Assembly (NCBI GenBank): GCA_905214345.1
Contig: CAJMLV010000035.1
Coordinates: forward strand, 1 to 28,203
From: an uncultured bacterium
GTDB lineage: Bacteria > Bacillota > Clostridia > Oscillospirales > Ruminococcaceae
Direction: 5' to 3'
Length of the DNA: 28,203 nucleotides
Below, in pieces: positions 7,992 to 14,500 of the stretch. The notes beneath the pieces were generated by a model. The model saw nothing but the letters and a program-made list of their open reading frames with translations. It was not told where the DNA came from and made no database searches. Numbering within the stretch: the first letter of the stretch is position 1; each line of letters begins with the position of its first letter. The translations under genes and the position numbers were made by a program.

Positions 7992-7995
7992 TCTG

Positions 7996-8775
7996 TCAGC
8001 AGCAGGAAATCTGTTCCCGGATGCGGCAGAGGGCATTTTTCTCCAGACGGCTGACCTGGGCCTGGCTGATGCCGATTTCCCGGGCCACCTGGACCTGGGT
8101 CTTGCCTGCCAGATACCGCAAAGAGATGATCCGGCGTTCCCGGTCGGACAAGGCACGTACCGTATCCTTGAACATGATCCCGCTGATCCAGCTTTCCTCC
8201 CCGCCCGATTCGGGAACACGGTCCATCAGGGAAACAGAATCCTCCCCGTCGGCGTAGGCCGGTTCGGACAAACTGGCGGGCTCCACCACCGATTCCAGAG
8301 CCATGGCCACGCTTTCGGGGGAAGCGCCCACCTTCTGCGCAATCTCGGATACCCGGGGTTCCCGCCCGGTCTGCTTTTGCAGTTCTTCCCGGGCCTGCAT
8401 GGAGTGATAGGCCAGATCCCGGATGGACCGGCTCACCCGCACAGGGGTATTGTCCCGCAAAAACCGGCGGATTTCCCCCACGATCATGGGCACACCGTAG
8501 GTGGAAAAACGCACCTTGAGGGTGGGGTCAAAGTTGTCGATGGCCTTGATCAGACCGATGCACCCCACCTGAAACAAGTCATCCAGATTTTCGCCCCGGC
8601 CGGAAAACTTCTGCACCACGCTGAGAACCAGGCGCAGGTTGCCCTGGATCATCTGCTGGCGGGCCGCCGCATTGCCGCTGCGGGCTGCCAGCAAAAGTTC
8701 GGTTTTCTGCCGTTCGTTCAGCACCGGCAGCTGCGCAGTGTTCACCCCGCAGATCTCAACTTTTCCTGCGTACAT
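7996..8775 (-). CDS. sigG: RNA polymerase sigma-G, late forespore sigma factor
   Basis: Sigma-G directs late forespore gene expression during sporulation. The 259-residue protein opens with the family signature KVEICGVNTAQLPVL, which in Bacillus binds anti-sigma factors. Region 2 follows with GNLRLVLSVVQKF, DDLFQVGCIGLIKAIDNFD and FSTYGVPMIVGEIRRFLRDN. Region 3 has VRVSRSIRDLAY, and region 4 has the helix-turn-helix KTQVQVAREIGISQAQVSRLEK. The start at 8775 has GGGAGG 10 bases upstream and matches the sigma-G N terminus; the frame stays open further upstream but lacks a ribosome-binding site. I could not identify a sigma-F or sigma-G promoter with confidence. Unlike the Bacillus order, sigG does not directly follow sigE: an opposite-strand gene lies between them. 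Confidence 0.96.
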   Translation of the reverse strand: MYAGKVEICGVNTAQLPVLNERQKTELLLAARSGNAAARQQMIQGNLRLVLSVVQKFSGRGENLDDLFQVGCIGLIKAIDNFDPTLKVRFSTYGVPMIVGEIRRFLRDNTPVRVSRSIRDLAYHSMQAREELQKQTGREPRVSEIAQKVGASPESVAMALESVVEPASLSEPAYADGEDSVSLMDRVPESGGEESWISGIMFKDTVRALSDRERRIISLRYLAGKTQVQVAREIGISQAQVSRLEKNALCRIREQISCC

Positions 8776-8911
8776 TTCAGCCAATCCTCCCTGTTGCGTT
8801 TGTACAACAGTATGGGCAGTCTGGCGAAGCGGCAGACAGGCGGCAGGGTTGGTAAAATCTGCACGCCGCATTGCCACACCGCATAGACTGGCCCAAAGGA
8901 GGTCGGTTGTT

Positions 8912-9439
8912 ATGCCCGAATTCATCTGGTTTTACCTTTTTCTGCTGGCTGCGGCCCTCTTTATCGCCACTGCGGCAGCGTTGTACGTTGCCCTGCACCC
9001 TGCCACCGACGAGGCCGACACCGGAAACGTACAGCAGGAATATTCCGCGCCCAACTATCCCCGCACCGCGGGGTTTGCCATCACTTCCCACCCCGACAAC
9101 GAGATTCTCGTACCCCACCGCACCTGGCTGATCAACCACGGTACCGCCGAGATCGAATATGTCATCACCCCTGACAACTTTGCCAGGCTGCGGGCGGCTC
9201 CTGCCGGGACCCTGGACATTCCCGACGAGTTTGCCAACCAGGAATACGAAAGCGTATACACCTATGAGATCGACGGCATCTCAGTGACACAAAGCCAGTC
9301 CCCGGGGCGCAACGGAATGCTGCAATGGACCCGGGATGGTTTTGACTTTGCCCTGTTTGCCCAGAACCCGCAGATGAATCTGCTGGGCGGGGTGGCCACC
9401 GAGTTTGTGCAGCAGAGCGCAGCGGTCAGCCTGCCGTGA
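8912..9439 (+). CDS. Membrane-anchored protein of unknown function between sigE and sigG
   Basis: I do not recognise this 175-residue protein. Residues 1-28 form a hydrophobic helix (FIWFYLFLLAAALFIATAA) with little positive charge before it, so it is probably a signal anchor. The rest is polar, with beta-type alternation and no cysteines. The C-terminal part (DGFDFALFAQNPQMNLLGG) loosely resembles the end of DUF4367-type domains of some anti-sigma-associated proteins; this is only a resemblance. AAAGGAGGT lies nine bases before the ATG, so the start is firm. It is transcribed against both neighbours, diverging from sigG and converging on sigE with 11 bases between stops. Its place inside the sporulation sigma locus suggests, but does not prove, a sporulation role. 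Confidence 0.75.
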   Translation: MPEFIWFYLFLLAAALFIATAAALYVALHPATDEADTGNVQQEYSAPNYPRTAGFAITSHPDNEILVPHRTWLINHGTAEIEYVITPDNFARLRAAPAGTLDIPDEFANQEYESVYTYEIDGISVTQSQSPGRNGMLQWTRDGFDFALFAQNPQMNLLGGVATEFVQQSAAVSLP

Positions 9440-9450
9440 CCCCAAAAAAC

Positions 9451-10164
9451 TTATACCACCGCTTCGATCTCCCGGCGAAGGCGCTTGATGATGCGCTTTT
9501 CCAGCCGGGAGATATAACTTTGGGAGATACCGATGCTGTCAGCCACTTCTTTTTGGGTATGCTCGGTCTGCCCGTTGAGACCGAAACGCATTTCCATAAT
9601 GATTCGTTCCCGGGCAGACAGCCGTTCCACCGCCTGACGCAACGCCATGCGTTCGGCGGTGCGTTCCAGTTCCTCCCCCACTTCGCCGTCATCACTGGTA
9701 AGCACATCCATCAGCAGCAGTTCGTTACCGTCGGAGTCGGTGTTCAACGGTTCGTCAATGCTGGCATCCTGCCGGCGGTTGGAACTTTTGCGCAGGTACA
9801 TCAGGATCTCGTTTTCAATGCAGCGGCTGGCATAGGTGGCCAGCTTGATGTTCTTGTCCGGTTCAAAGGTATTCACCGCCTTGATCAGTCCGATGGTCCC
9901 GATAGAGATCATATCTTCCACCCCTGCTGCAGGGCTTTCAAACTTTTTGGCAATGTACACCACAAGTCGCAGGTTATGTGTGATAAGCATGTCCCTTGCC
10001 CCGGGCCGTCCTGCCGCCAGATCGGCAAACACCTGCTTTTCCGTTTGGGGGTCCAGCGGAGCCGGCAAGGTATCGGGGCCGTTGATGTAATACAGTTCCT
10101 GGGGCGCCCCCAGGTAAGCCAGCAGTTTGGTCAGCGCCTGTCCCACTCTCTCCATGGTTTTCAT
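9451..10164 (-). CDS. sigE: RNA polymerase sigma-E precursor, early mother-cell sigma factor
   Basis: Sigma-E drives early mother-cell transcription after asymmetric division and is made as an inactive precursor. The 237-residue protein shows near-invariant family segments: RLVVYIAKKFE, IGTIGLIKAVNTFEP, KLATYASRCIENEI, DEPLNTDSDGNELLL, and the C-terminal GISQSYISRLEKRIIKRL. The N terminus carries the amphipathic pro-sequence. By alignment with Bacillus (cleavage before YIGG), cleavage here should fall after Y25, just before YINGPDTLP. GGGAGG lies seven bases upstream of the ATG. The gene starts 18 bases after the stop of spoIIGA, whose product processes it. Confidence 0.97.
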   Translation of the reverse strand: MKTMERVGQALTKLLAYLGAPQELYYINGPDTLPAPLDPQTEKQVFADLAAGRPGARDMLITHNLRLVVYIAKKFESPAAGVEDMISIGTIGLIKAVNTFEPDKNIKLATYASRCIENEILMYLRKSSNRRQDASIDEPLNTDSDGNELLLMDVLTSDDGEVGEELERTAERMALRQAVERLSARERIIMEMRFGLNGQTEHTQKEVADSIGISQSYISRLEKRIIKRLRREIEAVV

Positions 10165-10182
10165 CTGTGTCCTCCCCTCTTG

Positions 10183-11049
10183 TCATAGAAAATCGCTGCC
10201 ATACAGCGCTTCATACTCCCCTTGAAACGGCTGCCGGGTAAAAGCCACCGCCGAACGCCCCAGCGAAAGCACTCCGTTGGAGGTGATCAGACCGATCTGC
10301 CGTACCGCAAAGTCCGGAAGAACGCTGGGCCCCGCCGCGGTGGCGCAGGGAATCAACCGCAAGGTCAACCCGTCCGGGGTACCGTCCGGGTTACGCCCCG
10401 CAAACCAGCCGTCCAGAAAAGCGCAGGCAGCCGCCGGCAAACGTGATTTTGCATCCGGATAGCTGACCAGCAGCACCGGCAGACAGGTCACAGGGTCTTT
10501 CAGATGGCAGCCGGTATCCAGCGACGCCCGCAGGCGGACGGTGGTGCCGCACAGTTCCAGTTCGATACCCACCATTCTTGCCTGCCCTCTTGGCGCCGCC
10601 AGAAAATGAAGCATCAGCCACACCACCAGGCTGCACACCCCCGCCAGGACCAGCAGCACCACCGGGGATATACGCAGATACACCACCAGGTTTCCGGTCT
10701 GTACCAAAGGCGAGCCGGTCTGCAGGATGACCAGAATACACAGCCCCGCCAGCAGCAGGTTCAGCGCCGCGTACCAGCACAGGGCCGTGAGCCAGGTACG
10801 CAGCGGGCGAAGACCGAAAGCCGCCCACACCGTCAGGGCGGCAGTGGCCAGTTTGTAACCCAGCTGAACCGGATAGGGCAGCTCCGGCGCAAACAGGATC
10901 AGCGCCGACAGGGCCGCCAGCACCGAAGCTCCCACCATGCGGCCGAATCCGGCCCTCCGCCCTGCCAGAAGCCCGGCAGCGCCAAGCAGCGCATAGGCGA
11001 TGAGGAAGTTGGTGAGCAGCAGAACATCCAGATAGATCACCGTTTTCAT
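10183..11049 (-). CDS. spoIIGA: SpoIIGA, sigma-E precursor-processing membrane protease
   Basis: SpoIIGA is a septal membrane aspartic protease that activates pro-sigma-E. The 288-residue protein has five hydrophobic helices in its first 150 residues (about 5-28, 36-54, 62-80, 86-110 and 128-150). A soluble domain follows with the protease motif SLDTGCHLKDP, whose aspartate (D178) corresponds to the catalytic aspartate of Bacillus SpoIIGA (D183). The ATG at 11049 begins the typical MKTVIYLDVLLLTNFL; its ribosome-binding site is a poor G-rich run. It forms an operon with sigE. Upstream I saw no standard 17-bp-spaced promoter. A TTGCGC/TACACT pair with 21-bp spacing recalls the long-spaced Spo0A-dependent spoIIG promoter but is uncertain. 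Confidence 0.93.
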   Translation of the reverse strand: MKTVIYLDVLLLTNFLIAYALLGAAGLLAGRRAGFGRMVGASVLAALSALILFAPELPYPVQLGYKLATAALTVWAAFGLRPLRTWLTALCWYAALNLLLAGLCILVILQTGSPLVQTGNLVVYLRISPVVLLVLAGVCSLVVWLMLHFLAAPRGQARMVGIELELCGTTVRLRASLDTGCHLKDPVTCLPVLLVSYPDAKSRLPAAACAFLDGWFAGRNPDGTPDGLTLRLIPCATAAGPSVLPDFAVRQIGLITSNGVLSLGRSAVAFTRQPFQGEYEALYGSDFL

Positions 11050-11134
11050 CCGCGGCACCGCCCCCCATTTGCGCTGATATACCAAGTGTATGACCCTGCG
11101 GGCGAAAAAATGCGCAAAACCCGCTGATACAAAC

Positions 11135-11175
11135 AAAGCGCCCCGCCGCGGCTATACAGCCGGGCAGGGCGCTTT
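11135..11175 (-). terminator. Terminator after the radical SAM gene
   Basis: AAAGCGCCC-TGCC pairs with GGC-GGGGCGCTTT around an inner GGCT/AGCC stem, and on the minus strand it is followed by a T-rich tract (TTTGTTTGTAT). It separates the radical SAM gene from spoIIGA. Confidence 0.82.
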
Positions 11176-11215
11176 GCTGGTTCAAAGATGTAAGACTTTG
11201 GTATTTACTGTCGGA

Positions 11216-12610
11216 TCATTCCTTGGATGCGGGGTGGGATTCCTGCCACAGCTTATCCGCCGTGGGGGTCCACTGATCCGCATAGGGCTTGCAGCGGCGA
11301 TAAACGTCGGAGGTGGATTCCGGCTTTTCCATGTCGGTGCTGTGGGCGCCGCTGCGTTCCACCATACCGGACAGGAATTCCGGATTTTCCAGCATGGGGC
11401 AAGGACGCAGATGGTTCTTGTTGAAGGGCTGCGCCTTATGGTATTCCTTGAAGAGCGGCTGCTGAAGACACTCCAGCAGGGACTTCTCGTGGATGTTGGC
11501 GCCGGAATAGTGGATGAACACACAGGGTTCCACATCGCCGTTGGGGTTGATGTGGGCGTACTGACGGCCACCGGCAATGCAGCCGTCCACATACTCACCA
11601 TCGTTCTGGAAGTCGATGCAGAAGATAGGCTTGCCGCCGGTCAGACCACGGATTTCACGCACACGGCGGTACATGTATTCCCGCTGTTCGTGGTTCAGCA
11701 TCAGGTCCACGCTGGCACCGGCGCCGATGGGCATGTAATGGAAATACCAGTTGAACCGCACGCCGTGGTCGATGAGCATATCCATGAAGGCATCATCGGT
11801 CACAGCCTTATAGTTGGCGCTGGTATAGCAGATGGAGGTACCGAAAAGCAGACCGTGCTTCTTCATCAGGTCCATGGCGTGCATTACCTTGTTGAACACG
11901 CCTTCACCGCGGCGGTCATCAGTGGCGTCCTCAATGCCTTCCACCGAGAGGAAGAAGGCCATGTTGCCCACCTTCTTCACTGCCTCACAGAATTCGTCGT
12001 CGATAAGAGTGCCGTTGGTGAACAGATGGAATACCGAGGTCTGATGCTTTTCCGCCAGTTTGAGAATATCATCCTTGCGGCACATGGGTTCACCGCCGGT
12101 CATCATGTACCAGTGGATGCCCAGCTCTTCGCCCTCGGTAACGATGCGGTCCATATCCTCATAGCTGAGGTTCAGCCGGTTGCCGTACTCTGCCGCCCAG
12201 CAGCCCTTGCAATGCAGGTTGCAGGCGGAAGTAGGGTCGAACAGCAGAATCCAGGGCATGTTGCAGTCGTACTTTTCCCGCAGTTCGCACACCTGGTTGT
12301 AGCCGTTGAGCATGCCTTCGAACACCAGGTTCAGCACGTTCATCTTCAGCACATTGGGGTCGATTTCGTTGATGGCGCGGTAGGCAAACTGCATCCACTT
12401 GCCGTTGGGGTCACGGACCAGATTCCGGGCAGCGTCAAACGCCTCGGCAGGATAGCGCTCTTTCAGCAAGGGCTCACCCAGGTCAATGAGTTTCAGGGCA
12501 TTTTCGGTCATTTTCTCGGTGCCCTTGCCCCGCACCGCATGGATGGTGGCATCAATGGCAGCAGCAAAAGCAGCCCGCTGGGCCGCATGTACAATCTTAT
12601 TGGTCGGCAT
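11216..12610 (-). CDS. Radical SAM enzyme with SPASM-like C-terminal cysteines, substrate unknown
   Basis: The 464-residue protein holds the radical SAM cluster motif CNLHCKGC (C130, C134, C137). A MMTGGEPM segment (the GGE motif that contacts SAM) and a TNGTLIDDEF strand of the barrel follow. About 120 residues of helical N-terminal extension precede the motif. The C-terminal third has further cysteines (CIDFQND, DGCIAGG, EPCVFIHYS, RPCPML), as in SPASM or twitch domains that bind auxiliary iron-sulfur clusters. No precursor peptide gene is adjacent, so a RiPP role is not supported; the protein could act on a metabolite or protein. Two ATGs lie six bases apart. AAGGAG is eight bases from the second but only two from the first, so I use 12610. 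It diverges from a TetR-family gene, and its leader holds a terminator-like hairpin. Confidence 0.85.
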   Translation of the reverse strand: MPTNKIVHAAQRAAFAAAIDATIHAVRGKGTEKMTENALKLIDLGEPLLKERYPAEAFDAARNLVRDPNGKWMQFAYRAINEIDPNVLKMNVLNLVFEGMLNGYNQVCELREKYDCNMPWILLFDPTSACNLHCKGCWAAEYGNRLNLSYEDMDRIVTEGEELGIHWYMMTGGEPMCRKDDILKLAEKHQTSVFHLFTNGTLIDDEFCEAVKKVGNMAFFLSVEGIEDATDDRRGEGVFNKVMHAMDLMKKHGLLFGTSICYTSANYKAVTDDAFMDMLIDHGVRFNWYFHYMPIGAGASVDLMLNHEQREYMYRRVREIRGLTGGKPIFCIDFQNDGEYVDGCIAGGRQYAHINPNGDVEPCVFIHYSGANIHEKSLLECLQQPLFKEYHKAQPFNKNHLRPCPMLENPEFLSGMVERSGAHSTDMEKPESTSDVYRRCKPYADQWTPTADKLWQESHPASKE

Positions 12611-12629
12611 AACCATATCTCCTTTTCAG

Positions 12630-12672
12630 AAAAACCAAGGGATGCCTTCTGCAGTATATGCAGTGCCATCCC
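12630..12672 (-). promoter_or_regulatory. Terminator-like leader hairpin (candidate attenuator) before the radical SAM gene
   Basis: On the minus strand GGGATG (12667-12672) pairs with CATCCC (12639-12644), enclosing a second stem CTGCA/TGCAG, and TTGGTTTTTC follows. The T-tract ends a few bases before the ribosome-binding site. The next gene upstream diverges, so the hairpin can only act on this gene's own leader. Confidence 0.45.
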
Positions 12673-12691
12673 TGCAAGTATTGTAGCGCTG

Positions 12692-12771
12692 CAAAACGAG
12701 GGCTGTACATGGTCAAAACGGGGCTTTTGCCCAAAACGCGACTGATTTCCGCATTGATTTGGCTCAAAACC
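12692..12771. repeat. Repeated CAAAACG motifs in the radical SAM/TetR intergenic region
   Basis: CAAAACG occurs at 12692, 12714 and 12732, with a fourth near copy, CAAAACC, at 12765. An inverted, imperfect copy (CGCGTTTTC) lies at about 12829. GGGC/GCCC also forms a small hairpin around TTTT at 12721-12731. The cluster lies between divergent genes, one encoding a TetR-type regulator, so these are operator candidates. Confidence 0.4.
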
Positions 12772-12800
12772 AAACAGTTTTCTTTATTTGTTAAAAAATG

Positions 12801-12809
12801 TGGTATAAT
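12801..12809 (+). promoter_or_regulatory. Extended -10 promoter of the TetR-family gene
   Basis: TGGTATAAT is a perfect -10 box with the TGn extension; no good -35 box is visible. A start near 12816 leaves a leader of about 47 bases. Confidence 0.6.
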
Positions 12810-12862
12810 ATAGGGAATTATCCGGTATCGCGTTTTCATTGTTCCGGGAGGAGGTCCCCACC

Positions 12863-13426
12863 ATGCCTGCATCCGGCCAAACCAAACTTCTGCTGGCGCA
12901 AAGCCTGCAAAAACTGATGCTGACCATGCCGCTGGAAAAAATATCGGTGAACGATATTGTGGAACAGGCCGGTGTGGGCCGCAACACCTTCTATTATCAT
13001 TTTGCCGACAAGTACGATCTGGTCACCTGGTATTTTCAGACCGGCGTCACTCCCTTTCTGTTTGAACGTGCCCGCTATGGCAGCTGGCAGTCGCTGCTGG
13101 CCGGCCTGCAGGAATATTTCCGCCAGAACAAGGTGTTTTACCAGAACGCCCTGGCCTATACCGGGCAGAACAGCCTTGCCGAATACATATTTGATTTCAT
13201 GTGCCGATATTACTGCCAGCGCCTGGCCGAATGCCGTTCCGACCTGAGCAGCCAGGACATGAATTTTCTCTCCCATTTTCTGGCCGGTGCCGCCATGGGC
13301 GTCCTGATCCCCTGGGTCCACAACGGTATGAAGAACGACATATTGCTTCAGTCCAAATGTATCCAGGCATTGTACGACGAAAACCTGCTGCGGCAGCTGA
13401 TGGAAGACATCCCCGTAAGCGAATAA
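12863..13426 (+). CDS. TetR/AcrR-family transcriptional regulator
   Basis: The 187-residue protein has the TetR N-terminal helix-turn-helix: KLMLTMPLEKISVNDIVEQ followed by AGVGRNTFYYHFADKYDLV (about residues 15-58), the most conserved part of the family. The ligand-binding C-terminal half is helical with several aromatic residues, and it ends in a segment like the TetR_C groups that include DhaS-type regulators. GGAGGAGGT lies seven bases upstream of the ATG. It is transcribed away from the radical SAM gene, sharing about 250 bases of intergenic DNA with it. By the usual TetR arrangement it may control both genes. No efflux or dihydroxyacetone kinase gene is nearby, so the ligand is unknown. 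Confidence 0.88.
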   Translation: MPASGQTKLLLAQSLQKLMLTMPLEKISVNDIVEQAGVGRNTFYYHFADKYDLVTWYFQTGVTPFLFERARYGSWQSLLAGLQEYFRQNKVFYQNALAYTGQNSLAEYIFDFMCRYYCQRLAECRSDLSSQDMNFLSHFLAGAAMGVLIPWVHNGMKNDILLQSKCIQALYDENLLRQLMEDIPVSE

Positions 13427-13427
13427 A

Positions 13428-13480
13428 AACCACCTCCGTCCCCGGGTACAAACCCGGTGTCGGGGGTGGTTCGTTTTTAT
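13428..13480. terminator. Bidirectional terminator between the TetR gene and the mutS2-side cluster
   Basis: AACCACC pairs with GGTGGTT and CCCGGGT with ACCCGG, with internal CCG/CGG pairing, in a long hairpin. It is flanked by a T-tract on each strand (TTTTTAT on plus, TTTTTATT on minus). It ends two convergent transcription units. Confidence 0.85.
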
Positions 13481-13495
13481 CTAGGTCCGGAATTT

Positions 13496-14440
13496 TTACC
13501 CGCGGGAAAATGGGAAAGGTGCTTCAGCGTCCACAGGAGCGCCTACCACCACACGGTCGGAGATTCCCTGGTTGACAGCCTGCAGATCTCCGTCCCATTC
13601 CAGCAGAAGCAGCGGCGAAGCGGATTCGGTACGATGGGCAATCACCGCCTCCCGCAGCTGACGGGCCGTAGCGGAGCTCATATCCGGCTCTCGAACATAC
13701 AGGCACAATGGTGCCCAACGGGACAGTTCTTGCAGCCATTCGGGGTCCATGGCCCGCTGGGCCGCAGATTCTGCCACAGGCACCGCAAAACCAAAGAGGA
13801 GTTTGCGTTCCCGCATTCGCCGGGATATATCGCGGCTTTCTTCATCCAGCACCGGCCCCGGCAGCAAAAGCCCCAAGTTGAGGTTGCTGGCGCGGTCAAA
13901 GGAATCCTCCGGCATGGCGGCAAACACAGCAGGCGACGCCATCAGCACGAAGGCGCTGTAAGGGTGCGCATCGGCCAGCGCCACACCCTTCGCGGCGGAC
14001 GCGGCATCCTGCGCATACAAAACCCACACATACTTGCCTGCCTCCTCCGCCCGGCATACCGCTTCTTCCAGACCGGCGGAGGCACAGTTGGCGGTGTTCA
14101 GCCAGGCGCCCGGCTGCCCTGTGCGCTCGATTTCCTCTTTCAGACGGGCGGCCCCGTAGACGATACCCCCTGCCCCGAAATTCACACCGAAGTTGCACAG
14201 CCGTTCCCCGTCCACCTGTTCCATAAGGGTCTGGAGCAAGGAATCATACAGACTGTCCGCCCGTTCCAGCACCTGCTGCGCCTGGGCAAAAAAGGCGTTG
14301 AAGCGGCTTTTGCTGGCCAGCGCCTGGCACAGATCCACATAGTTGCGCAGCTGCCGGAACTGGTCCCGGCGCAGATCATCCACGGCACGGCGCGCCAGTG
14401 TCAGCGCAAAACCACGGGAACGAATATAATCATCCTGCAT
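13496..14440 (-). CDS. Unrecognised 314-residue protein downstream of mutS2
   Basis: I do not recognise a family. The protein appears soluble, with no signal peptide or membrane helix. The first 90 residues are helical and charged. The remainder alternates hydrophobic strands (KYVWVLYAQD, AFVLMASPAV, LLFGFAVPVA, SPLLLLEWD) with helices, as in an alpha/beta or barrel-like fold. A glycine-rich NFGVNFGAGGIVYGAA segment (about 83-98) is distinctive. There is no Walker, zinc or radical SAM motif; the few cysteines are scattered. AAAGGAGGT nine bases before the ATG makes the start firm. It begins 60 bases after mutS2 and is the last gene before a bidirectional terminator, so it is probably co-transcribed with mutS2. 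Confidence 0.8.
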   Translation of the reverse strand: MQDDYIRSRGFALTLARRAVDDLRRDQFRQLRNYVDLCQALASKSRFNAFFAQAQQVLERADSLYDSLLQTLMEQVDGERLCNFGVNFGAGGIVYGAARLKEEIERTGQPGAWLNTANCASAGLEEAVCRAEEAGKYVWVLYAQDAASAAKGVALADAHPYSAFVLMASPAVFAAMPEDSFDRASNLNLGLLLPGPVLDEESRDISRRMRERKLLFGFAVPVAESAAQRAMDPEWLQELSRWAPLCLYVREPDMSSATARQLREAVIAHRTESASPLLLLEWDGDLQAVNQGISDRVVVGAPVDAEAPFPFSRG

Positions 14441-14500
14441 ATCTGTGGACCTCCTTTGTGCTTTTTGCGCGGAATCCGCCTTGGCAACGACAGGGTGGTT

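Noticed and set aside
8776..8925. N-terminal extension of sigG
   Set aside because: The frame is open upstream, but the sigma-G signature begins right after the ATG at 8775, which has the ribosome-binding site, and the extension would overlap the divergent gene's start.
7996..8925. A sigma-F/sigma-G type promoter for sigG (CATACTG at about 8808-8814)
   Set aside because: The -10-like heptamer has no matching -35 element at the right distance, so I do not list it.
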